Shown one piece after another: positions 33,085 through 43,698 of a stretch of 64,000 bases of DNA. Position 1 is the first letter of the stretch. Each line of letters opens with the position of its first letter. Position numbers and translations under genes: made by a program. The notes under the pieces are model-generated. The model worked only from the letters and a program-made list of their open reading frames with translations, searched no databases and was not told the origin of the DNA. The DNA is from Pleodorina starrii (Eukaryota; Chlorophyta; Chlorophyceae; Chlamydomonadales; Volvocaceae): contig BRXU01000007.1 in NCBI GenBank assembly GCA_030267565.1, positions 310,001-374,000 of the forward strand, given 5' to 3'.

Positions 33085-34598
33085 TTTGAGCTAAGCTACG
33101 GCCGCGCCGCAGCGCGGCTAATTGGTGAGAAAAGTTTCGCAGATCTACCCGGCAAAACGCGCAATGATGTAATGTGGCAGTGTACTCTATGACGACGAGA
33201 CCTCCAAATGAGACGTGTGAGAATAGTGCAGGTAAAGAGGTGAATAGACTCAGCAGCCCTCACTGCGAATTAGGTCATGCCTACATTGCCGTACGCCCGA
33301 TTTTTAAGGTCTTGTAGAGCTGTAGCTCAACCTTTTAATTATTTCATGGCCATAATAAGGTAAGCTTCAGTGCCCGGGTTGTAACTTGCAGCCGGTCCAA
33401 TCCGGGCAGTTGGCGCCCACGGGTCGTAGTAGATGGCTCACCAACTTAAGGGACACTTTGGCCAGGTTACAGGAATCGCGACGCTTCTTGGCAAAAGCCC
33501 CGCACGAGGACGGGCGTCTACTTTTGCCGCGTCGGAGGGGGGGGTGCAACCGTCGAAGGCATTTCAAGACCCCAGGACCCCGTTGCCCAACGCCAGTGAA
33601 CGTGGCCCCGCTTGCATGCAATCTCAGCAGGGCCTGCTATACATTACGCACGAATTCTTGTATGCAGATTGCACTTAATTTGGGGCGAATGCACGGACGG
33701 AAGGTATTACAGGGGGCGCTTTTAGGTGAAAGCGCCGCCCACCCATGGAATGACGCCCACGCCCTAAAGCGATTCGCTGCTCGAGGCGCTGCGCACGCAG
33801 CCTGGCCGCATCACCATCCTGCGACCTCTTTCCAAAACTCCTGAGCTGTGCACAGGCCAGTGCGTTTCCATTGGGAGGCGGTCGGCCAGGGGTTGGGCTT
33901 CGCCCAAACCCCAAACCTGACATGAATCCCGCTGTCCACTGCTGCCCACGCCTACTGCTGCTGCCGCGCTGAACGCGGGCGGAGCGGCTGCCCTCTCGTG
34001 TTTCTTCATCCGGCCCAAAACCGCTCGCCCGCGGTGTCCAACGCCGCCGCCGCCGCCGCCGCAAGGAACACATCGCCCGTTCGCCTTCCGCGGATTGGGC
34101 TTCGCCCGCAGCAATGTCAAGTGCAGTGTCAGCTTCGATGACCCGTTTTGGTCAACCACTGTAAAACGGGTCGATCAGATCACCGTACGTGTGGTCCACC
34201 ACCAATCCAGGACGCGCCCCCCCCCAATCATGGGCAGCCTCCCACCCTACCTTCCACCCGGCTTGCTGTACGGCACACACGCACGAGCACACACACACCC
34301 GATGCGCCATGCGTGTCAAGAGAAAGAAATCCACCTTCCGTTTTCCCACGGGCGGGGTAAAAGCCAAGGCAGGAGCCGCCAGGCCCGGCGGGTCACCTCC
34401 CTCAAGAGCCCAGACTCCAGACTCCAGGGGGGGGCTCTTCCGCTGCGCTCTCCAGGCGATAGTCGGAACCACGGCAGTCGCTGGCAGGTCAGGCCAGGCC
34501 AGATCGCCACAAGCACGTCAGGTCGTGTTTCAGGCAATACCAGATGAGAGCAGATTTCAAAAAAAATCAGGTCAGATGAGGTGTTGAGTTGATTTGGG
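33085..34598. other. Intergenic: RPT1 promoter and 3' UTR of the ARM/HEAT-like gene
   Basis: No CDS. The AT-richer stretch 33110-33370 is the likely RPT1 promoter. A minus-strand TGTAA at 33711-33707 could end the ARM/HEAT-like transcript. Confidence 0.5.
33707..33711 (-). terminator. Candidate poly(A) signal TGTAA for the ARM/HEAT-like gene
   Basis: About 890 bases past the stop at 34599. Confidence 0.3.
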
Positions 34599-37500
34599 TC
34601 ACAAGTGCGGCAGCTTGATTCCGTCGGTCATGACGGGCCGGCCCAGCGCGTCCCACAGGTACTGCGACGTCGGCAGCGGCGGCGGCGGCGGCGTGGGCGG
34701 CGGCGACGGCAGCGGCGGCCACGGCGGCGCGTAGATGGCGGTCTCGGGCAGCGCCAGAAGCGCCGCCGCCACCGTCGAGGGGACCCACGGGTCGCCGCCC
34801 TTTCGCGCCACACGCGCCAGCTCCTTGAGCGCCGCCACCGCTTCGTCATCACTCAGCTCGGTTTCGGAGAGACCGTTGACTTCCGGATCCAGGCCGTTGG
34901 CCGTTGCATTGCACACGCGCGCCAGCTCCAGCGGCGGCCCCGCGCCGGCGGGCGCGGCGGCGGCGGCGGCTCGCGGCGGCAGCGGCAGCCGCGTCTGCAT
35001 GATGCGCTGCAGGATCTCCGCCAACGGGCCCACCATCTCCGGCGCCCACTCTGCCGTATTCCGTACAGTTTGCTGCAGCATCGTCAAGTACGGCACAAGC
35101 TGCAGCCAGTGTCGTTCCTTCATGAGCTGTAGCACGCAGCTCAGGACGGCGGCGCGTACCTCCCCGGGGAAGGGCGGCACGGTGAAGTCCGGCGGCGAAG
35201 GTGGGGGCGGCGGCGGCGCTGCGGCGGCGGCGGCCGGCGTCATGCGCCGCGACGGCGTCGAGGTTTCCTGGACACCGTAGGGGCGGCAGCGGCAGCGGCA
35301 GCGGCGGCGATTAAGTACGGTGTTGCAAGGCACGGCACAACAAGTGATTTAGGGCGGGAATCTGCGCCTAGCGGCCGCACCGCGCCGCGCGGCGCCGCGG
35401 CATGCCCTGTTGACGACACGCCTCCCTTGCGGTGCGTGGGGGGGAAGGCAGTTCTTGCAATGTACAACAGTCCAAACCAGCCCTCCCCGTTCATTTTCCA
35501 GTTCCTTACGCAGAACAGGCTCCCCCCAGCCCCCACACACCCCCTTTCCCTCCGCGCCCCTCATCCCGCGCCCCTCGCTTCCACCTCCCAACACCGCAAA
35601 CCTATCCACGTGCTCGTGTCCACGCAGCAACGGCCACCACCGCCACCACCGCCCCCCCCCCACACCCACCCCCCCACACACATAACCACGTGCTCTCCCC
35701 CGCCCCCCCAGTGCCGCCGCCAACCTCACCGGCGGCTTTGGCTTCGGCGGCGCGTCCGTCCTCAGCAGGTGCATCAGCTGCAGGTGCAGCCGCTTGGTGG
35801 CGTGCACGTGCCACCAGTAGTCCTGCACCCCCGGCTCCGAAACCAGGCAGGACAGAATGGTCAACAGCGCCGCTTGCAGCGGCTGGGAGATCAGCTTGGT
35901 CGTCGGCAGCGGCAGCGGCGGCGGGCCGTCGAGGTACGGCATCCAGGCCTCGCGCGGCTTCGGCGGCGGCTCCGCGGCGCCGCCGCCGCTGCTGCTGCCG
36001 GTTTGGGAGGGCCGGCCGCGGCCCATGAATGCGGCTAAGAAGGTATCGGAGGCGGAGGAGCGGCGCTTCTCCCCCTCTTGGGGTGGCGGCTCGGGCAGCT
36101 GGGGGGATGGGAGGAGGGCCAGGAGCAGCTGCATGGCGCCGAGGCGCAGCAGGGCTTGTACGGCACCGTGGTGGTGCTTTGACAGCTGCAGCAGGATGTC
36201 CACCGACAGCTCCTGGATGAGGGGCGTGGGAGGGGGGGGTTGTGGGGGTTTGTGTGGGGGGTTCTGGGGGTTGTGGAGGTTGTGTGTGTGTGGGGGGGGG
36301 GTTGTGGGGGGGTTGTGGGGGGTGGGTGGCAAGGGTGTTAGAGCGCAATGGGTCGTTGGATGTGGTTGCAGCAACCGGGGGGGAGGGTGTGCGTGTGGGG
36401 GGGGGAGGGGAGGGGTGGAATCGAGTGTGTGGCGGGGGTTCAGGGTTCAGGGTGGTTTGTTGATGGGCTGCAGATCCTCGGAAGGAAGGGTAGAGCCAGC
36501 GTTGGCTCTACCGTTGCATGGGATGATGGGTTCGGAATGTGGGCGGGGCGGAGAAGAAAAAGGCTTAAGGAGCTGACGAGCGTTTGTGCTTGCGGGTCCG
36601 GGCCACGCATAGCACACAAAACACACCAACAGTCGGTTGGGCCCCCTCCACCCACCCCCATACCCACGGCACACATCCAACCCAGGACACGCCAGGACAC
36701 GCCAGGACACGCCATACGGTCCATCCCCCAAAACAGCCATCCTGCCGTATCACCGTACCGCCGTACTCACCGTACTCCCCATACCGCCTCCTCCCCGCGT
36801 CACGTACCTGCAACCGTTCCGGCGAGCTTGCCACCGGCTTCGAAAAGTCAATCGGCGGCGGGCCCCGCGGCGTCAGCGGCGCGCCGTCGCCGCCGCTACC
36901 GTCCCCCGACTGCGTCGCCGCCGGGGTCGCCATCGGCGTCGCCGCCGGCGTCGCGCCCGGCGGCGGCGGCGGCGTCGGCGGCCGCGGCTCCTGCGGAACC
37001 CCCGTGGTGGGTGCCAGCAAGTGCTTCAGGAGGGCGAGGGGCAGTCCCGCATCCAGGGAAAGCTGCATGCTGGGGGCTGCGGGGGAGGGGGGGGGTGGAG
37101 GGGCGGGGAGCGGAAGGGGGCGATTAGGGCAGAGGGGCGCCGTCGAGGGACACACACACCACACAGACACACACACCTCTCCCCGGCACAGCCCCCACCC
37201 CCCGCAACTACTCACGGTACGCCGCCACCATCCTGCTGAGCCCCATCAGCGCCTCCTCCCGCACCGCTCCGAAGCCACTGCTGCTCAGCGCCTCCGTCAG
37301 GCGACCCACCGCACCCGCAGCCGCCAGACGGGCGGCCAGCGGGTCGATGCGGAGGAGGGCCCGCAGCAGGCGCAGGGCCAGGACCTACTTGCAGGGCAGG
37401 GGGAGAAGCAGGTATGTGGGGCAGGGGGGAGGGGGTATGGAAAACAGTCCATACGAGCAGGGGAGGGGGAAAGGGGGGAGGGGAAAGGGCCTCCCCGGGA

Positions 37501-39697
37501 AGGGTAGGGATGAGGTGAGGGCCCGACCCACCGACCCACCGACCCACCAGAGCACCCCCAGGTGGGGTCCGTGTCCGTGTTCAGGGCCTCCCTCATTCCT
37601 CACCTGTACTCTGCTCGAGTGGTGTTTCAGCACGGTGAGCAGCGGGCTCACGTCCGGCCCCAGCACCGCCGCCGCCGCCTCCCCCGCCGCCCGGCTGCCC
37701 GTCAGTATCTGGGTGAGGGCAGTCAGCGCCAGGTCCAGCGCATACTTGCTGGGGCCCTGGGGGGTGGGGTGATGTCGGGTGGGGAGGGGTGGGGAGGAAG
37801 GTACAACCAGGAAGGTATCGCAGCGGCGGGACGTAAGCGAGCGGGAGCCGGCAGGGTGGGGATTGTTTTAAAAGCCGTGAAAGGGAAGGAATGGACGTTC
37901 TCGGGCAGTTCCCAGAGCCCGCCCAAACCGCCACCCAAGGCACCCACAGCAGTTCCTTCCGGAAAGCCACCTCTCCCTGCCCGCGCCCGTAACATCTGTC
38001 TCCGCCTGAGACGCTCTCACCGGCAGGGTGGTCTCCGGGTCCACGGGCGGCGGCGGCGGCTGTTTGGACAGGCGCGAGTCGGGCTTGCCGGGGCGCACGG
38101 GCGGGGGCGGCTCCGGCGGCTCCGAGTTGATGACGACCAGGCGGGCCGCGTAGGCGTCAAAGGAGGCGTGAAAGTAACCCACGACCGCCCAGAGCGCCTG
38201 TGGCACATAGCGGTAGAGGGGCCGGGGGTAAGGAAGACGGAGCCGCGAGCGATGGAGTGGAGTCGGGGGCGGGGGCGGAGGCGGGCTGTGACAGGCTAAC
38301 ACCGTCGAGCTGGCCGGGGCCGGGGGCAGGGAATTCTAAATGGTAGGCCCAGGCCCATGGACGGAAAGAATTGCGAAAGACGGCGTGGTAAATTATTGAG
38401 GGCTGTGGAGGGGAGTGGACGGGAGAGGCTCCCAGGCCGGGGGAGGCTGGTAAGGCCGGGGGTGGCGGGGGAGGGCAGATCCGAGACCGGTCCGTCTTTG
38501 CCCGGCCCCTTCATTTCAGATGGGTCGATTCGATATGTCAGGTAGGTAGATAGGTAGGTAGGTAGGTAGGTAGGCGGCACCGGAGTCAGGGTACGCCTGA
38601 GGGCGCTGCCCCCCCCCCCCCGCGTAGCCGATGGCTGCCAACGCCACCCCATCATTTCCGCAGCGGCCGCCGTCACCGTCGCCCGCCACTCCTCTGCGCT
38701 CCTCCGCTCCGCTGCGTCGTGTGTCCCACCATCCCGCCACACTGGGGTTCCGCTGTCGCTGCCTCGACCGCCACCGCCGCCGCTGCGGCCGCCGCCGCCG
38801 CCGGTGGGAGCCCCTTGGCGGCATCGCCAGCCTCCCACCGCAACGCTCCGAAGGTGCCGCTGCTGCTGCTGCAGTCCTGCTACAGCCGCAGCCTATGCCC
38901 CTGCCGGGCACCTCAGGCCACCGTCACCGCCGAGAGCTTTGCCGTGCTGCGGTCGCCCTCGCCACAAAGGCCCCCCTTCTAATCCACCCATTTCCGCCGT
39001 GCGTTCGCAGGTGTGGCCTGGCCTGGCCTGGCCCTTTCCGACCGCCCGTCCCGCCCCCCCCGCCATGCGTCCGCAACTCCGCACACTGGTACACCGCGCC
39101 GTGAGTCCGCAACTCCGCCTGCCGCGCACCTGCAGGCTGGCGGGCTGATTGAGCGCCTCCCTCAGCTCCTCGTGGTTCTGAGACTCCGTGAACATCAGCC
39201 GCGTGAGGACCCTTAGGGCGGCCGTGTTGACTGCGGTATCGGTGGCGCACACGAAGGGGACCACAAGCGTGAGCAGCTGCACGGCGGCCCCGATGTCCTG
39301 CAGGGGGAACAGGGAAGGCGAATAGGAAGTGCAGGGAACAGGGAACAGGGAAGGCGAACAGGGAGTGCAGGGAAAGGGGTGAGGAGGGGGAGGAGGAGGT
39401 GGGTCTTGCGGGGGAGGGGGTTTGTGGTGTTGAAGGGCGGTGAGAGCGTCCGGTGGGTGGGGCGGAGGTTTTGGAGGGGGTGCAAGAGCGGGACGGGGGT
39501 TGGAGGGTAAGGGCGCGGCGGGGGCGGGCGGCGCGGCTTACGTGTGGGAGGTGATTTTGGACGTTGAAGGTGGAGAGGTAGCCGAGCGCCAGGGGCAGCT
39601 GAGTAGGGTCCGCGTCCGGATTGCTGAGGATGCCCAGCGCCCATGGGAGGTCCTGGCGCACGGCAGGCGCTGCGTTGGCAGCGCCTTTGGGAGGCAT
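34599..39697 (-). CDS. Armadillo/HEAT-like helical-repeat protein of unknown function, 8 exons
   Basis: Exons (minus): 39697-39542, 39297-39130, 38197-38021, 37756-37604, 37384-37216, 37076-36808, 36212-35730, 35267-34599. They give 2244 nt, 747 aa, with phase conserved at all seven junctions. The sequence is a chain of amphipathic helices typical of ARM/HEAT repeats: AVQLLTLVVPFVCATDTAVN, VLALRLLRALLRIDPLAARL, TEALSSSGFGAVREEALMGL, VDILLQLSKHHHGAVQALLR, AAVLSCVLQLMKERHWLQLV. Pro/Gly-rich loops interrupt it. The first residues are MPPKGAANAAPAVRQDLPWA. I recognise no named family. Helical repeats suggest a scaffold or binding role. The 0.9 kb intron 2 could hide a further exon in its GC-rich part (38640-38880), but the frame does not need one. 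Confidence 0.75.
38537..38572 (+). repeat. (TAGG)n microsatellite in intron 2 of the ARM/HEAT-like gene
   Basis: About nine tandem TAGG/TAGA tetranucleotides. Confidence 0.85.
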
Positions 39698-40081
39698 GTC
39701 TGATGCGACTCACGTCGTAGGAAATGCTACCGGTCTTCCTTGCTCAACTTAACATGCCGCGGGTCTAAAGGCATGTCTTACTCCACGCAGTTTCACATGT
39801 ACCACACGGCAGTATATATAGTTCAAGCATATTACAATTATAAGTAAGGTGGATAACGAAAAGGGCGACCGCGGTCTAAGAAAGGAGGTTGGAGACAAAG
39901 GACGAGCTGCGAAAGTTTCGGTTGTCCAACAACTTTGTGATCAGCCCACAAGATGCAATCCCATTATACCGGTATGACAGCATAGTTTAGACTGCATGCT
40001 CTTATTGATCACTAAGCACGCCAGGGCTTTCGTCTTCGCCGACAGCCGCTCGCGAAGAGCAAGGAATTAGTAGATGCAGCC
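39698..40081. promoter_or_regulatory. Divergent promoter region, ARM/HEAT-like gene / 238-aa unknown
   Basis: 384 bp between the two starts, AT-richer than the flanks, with a TATATA at about 39815. Confidence 0.5.
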
Positions 40082-42253
40082 ATGCCCAATTGCACAACGA
40101 AATTTGGCTCCAGGGCAAAGATCAGGGTGAGGCTGTGCGGGAGAAGCGAGTGTGCGGCGCAAAATATTGCGTCCGTCGCACGTGAGGAAACTGGGCTAAG
40201 ACACTTGATGAAATTATCCGCACAGATGTAAATTGATTCCTGGACTCCAGCGAGCACGCCGCGGCGCTCCGCTGGTGTGCCGAACGGCTGCTCCGACTTG
40301 GTCGGAGCAGTTCGAGGCGGCCCGCGCTGCGCTGCGATCGGCGGATTTAGATGAGGAGGTTCTGCCATCAACATCAGCTGCAGCGGCCCGCGGATGGGAC
40401 GAGCCCACGCGGACGCCCCCCAGCATCAAAGATACGGGGACGCTGCGGCCCTCGGCGGAGTGGTACCCAGCGTGGATGCAGTACCGGCGACGCGAGGACA
40501 ATTACGTGTTCTGGCAGGATAAATTCATGCGCTGCTCGCTGGACATCCCATGTGAGTCGCTCCGCACCACCTTTGGGAGTCGTCCCTTCACGCGGATGAG
40601 AAGCCCTGCAAGCTGCGTTATGAGAGCCCATCCATTGCCCTCATGACCGGCGCAGCACACACCGCTGCCTCACGAGCAGGCTGCACGTGTGCCCGCAGCG
40701 CCCCCAACTCGCTGGCTGGGACGGCAGCATCGCCCGGGATGAACCATGGGTCTGGCGGGCGGGCGCGGGGGCCGCCGCCGTCCCACGTTCCGCCCTCTGG
40801 CGCACCTGTCCGCACCCCCTTCCCCACCCACCCACCCACACGCGATGTTCTGGACATGCACATGTTCCTAGCCCCCCTCGTCTCGTCTCGTGTGCATGTG
40901 TCGTGGCGCCCCGCCAAACCCCGACCAAACCGCAGGGACGGAGAAGCGCTGGACCGTGTTCTCCACGTTTTGGTACGTTGTCATGCACTTCAAGTACTAC
41001 ATGATCCCGCCGGCCTTCCGCTACGTCTGGTTCCTGCTCTGGCGCGGCGTCATGTCCCAGCTCTACGCGGCGCACAAGGCGCTCGTGCTCTGGCGTGAGT
41101 GTCAGGCTCCCGCGCCGGCGTCTGCGTCTGCGCCTGGGATCGGGCTGGTCCTTGAGTGGGCGGGGATCGGCCGGCATGCGAAAGACGCAAAGGCGCTGGG
41201 TGCGGGGAACGGGGACGGCGGGAATTCTGGCTTTGGGTCGAGCTGGACTGCTGTAGCTAGCGCCTGGGCTGCAAACACAAGAAGAGGGCGGGAAGTGGCG
41301 AAGTCTGGAAGGGCGCCGGGGCCTGAGGGAGGCGACCCCGCCCGGGCGCGTGCCGTGCCGTGCCGTCCCCTGCTCTGGAAAAAAACAGCTGTGCTGTGCT
41401 GTGTGCAGCTGGGAAAGGGAGTGGCGCGAGCTGGGGGCGCGTAGCGCACCCGCTGAACACCCCAGCCCATGTTGGGCTCGACGCGCCGCCTTCGCCCCCG
41501 CGCCGAGCACCGATCTTATATCCCATTCGGGCCACACCACAACACACCGCTGCCGCTGCCGCACCGCTGCCCCACCGCAGAGTGCAAGCTGGACGCCTAC
41601 CTGGCTCGCCTCGGCAGCGGCGGCGCCGTGACCACCTTCAGCAAGTCAATGGCGCTGCGGCGACTGCACTGGAAGAACTCACCCGTGGCGGAGCTGCTGT
41701 ACGCGATCAACGTCTACCAGGTAAGACAGCCGTCGACCAGCCGCCTCGAGTAACCTGTCCCGTGCAGCCCGTCCGGCCCGTCCTGTGCGGCAGTGCCTTG
41801 AAGTCCCGGCGGCCGCGCCGAGCCGCGTTCGGGCTGCTGCGAGCGTTGCTCGTAAGAGGTGCCTTCAGAGGTTTCGCGAACTGCGGTACCGGAGAGGCGG
41901 GGCGGGTCGCGAAGATGCGGTGCCGGGGTTGGCTGTTGACCGGGGGTGCGCCGCCGCGCCTGCCCGCACCGCGCCTCTCCGACCCGGTCCGCGTGTGAAG
42001 CACAACTGAGGATGTGGAACCTGCCGTACCCGACTGCTACGCGTCTTCTGAAGTTCTGATGTCCCATCCGCGCTGTCGTGACGTGGCTCCCTCCCCCCTT
42101 CAATACCATTCCACACTGTGCGAACGAGACAACCCCTCCCCTCCCCTTCCCGCCCTCTTGACTTCCGCCTCTTCTCCGCAGACGGGGCGCATCCACCTGC
42201 TGCCGCCCGTAGCAAAGCCCATCCCGCGGCCGACGTTCTTCTTCCTCTTCTAA
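40082..42253 (+). CDS. Conserved-looking unknown protein, possibly chloroplast-targeted, 5 exons
   Basis: Exons: 40082-40126, 40251-40551, 40936-41094, 41581-41720, 42182-42253. They give 717 nt, 238 aa. Exons 2-5 are solid (phases 1, 1 and 0 all fit). Exon 1 (MPNCTTKFGSRAKIR, context GCAGCCATGC) is the best upstream ATG that splices in phase. The resulting N-terminus is rich in Arg, Ala and Thr with no acids, a plausible transit peptide. The mature part begins WSEQFEAARAALRSADLDEE. It is then very aromatic: WYPAWMQYRRREDNYVFWQD, WTVFSTFWYVVMHFKYYMIP, FRYVWFLLWRGVM. It ends PVAKPIPRPTFFFLF. No family was recognised. The density of Trp, Tyr and Phe suggests a structured, perhaps membrane-associated, protein. 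Confidence 0.72.
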
Positions 42254-43698
42254 TACCGAGGCGGAGGGGGAGGGGGAGGGAGAGGGGAAGGAAGAGGGGG
42301 AGGCAGCGCTCTCTCCACCGGGAGGGCGGGCCGGCGGTTCATGGGCGGTGCAGTAAGGGGCGCGGCTTGCGTTGCCCTTGGGCTTATTGGCGTGCGCGTT
42401 CCTAGGGCATGGCTTGCGGCTTGACCGCGCGCTTGCGTGTGTTACACGTGCGTGTGTGAATGGGCGGGACGCTCATGTGCGCAGTGGCGCGAACCGGTGT
42501 GTTGCGTCGCGCGGGGCGGGTCGGATCGGAGCGGCTCTTCGGGGCGGGGCTGGGGGCTGGGGGGGGGGAACGAGAAGTGGGGTGTGGCGCCGACAGGCGC
42601 CCTGGAGGCGGCTTCGGACGAGGGATGGTAGCGCGTGGGGTGGGGTGGGGTGGGGTGGGTCTTGGGGCTCTCTTGTGTGTAAACGCGTCACTGCTGCTGC
42701 TCGAACAGTACAGTAACATCCCGGCGTGGCTCTGGAGGCGGGGGTGCTGGCCTCCTCGCCAGTTTGCCAGGCCGCCAGCTTTTACGGTGCCGGGAGCCGT
42801 AAGGTGGGTGGGCTTTCCCGGGACGACCTGTTGGCGACGGCTGTTGGTCTTCAGGGCTGGTTGACTGATGTCCTGGGCTGCGTCGGAGCTGCGTCGGGCG
42901 GGAGGGGTCGGTACCGAAACGCGGCGTCGCGGAGGGACGTGAGTATCGCTTCGGCAAGCTCCGGCGTTTCTGGAGCTTTATGGCGTGCGGGGCGGGCATG
43001 GCAGGAGTCCGCCTGATGGCGTTTGTGGCGCTTGCCTCCCACCCCCCGGGGGGAGCGCGTGCGTCCGCGCTCCGTCTGTCCCGTCTGTCCTCCTGGAACG
43101 CCTCGCGCTTCGCGCATCCGCGAATCTTTTGGGCGGAGCGGATCCGTAAGGCGCCTGCTCTCTGCGTGCACGGAATCACCGGTCTCCGGACAAGTAGGGG
43201 GCTGCAGAGGCGCTGTGCTGCGGCCGCGCCCTGATGAAGTGCTTCCAGCGTTCACGTGAATGCTTCCAGGTGCCCGGGTACGAAAGGGTGGACGTTTGGG
43301 TGACTTGCGGGCTCAGCGTGCACCGGTCTGTTCATGCACTCGCTTGGTGCAAGCTGTGTAAATGCAAACGGATTGCAGATGCTGTGTCTGGTGTTGGCAC
43401 GTTCGAGTCGCCCGCGTCCCTCACTCTTCGTAGTGCAGCTAGTATAGTCAACGGGGCGAAGCTGCTTACGAGTCCAGCGAGTTTACGTGCGTATTGGATA
43501 ATGTGCTGAATTACGAGTATTTCTGAAGCGCGTGCTGAAGGAAGGCAACGCTTGCACCGATGGCTTTTCCATCACTACCGTTGGGAACTCGTACGAATAA
43601 CTGAAGAACGAAGGCGGACATAAACAGCGCGTTTGTTCACTCCTCCCCAGCAGCTTGTCTAGTGATAGTCGACATTGTTATAAGAGCATTTTTCGAAG
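42254..43698 (+). other. Intergenic: 3' UTR of the 238-aa gene and arrestin-gene promoter
   Basis: No credible CDS. TGTAA lies at 42678-42682. Positions 42618-42660 hold a short GGGGT run. Confidence 0.5.
42678..42682 (+). terminator. Candidate poly(A) signal TGTAA for the 238-aa gene
   Basis: 425 bases past the stop at 42253. Confidence 0.4.
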
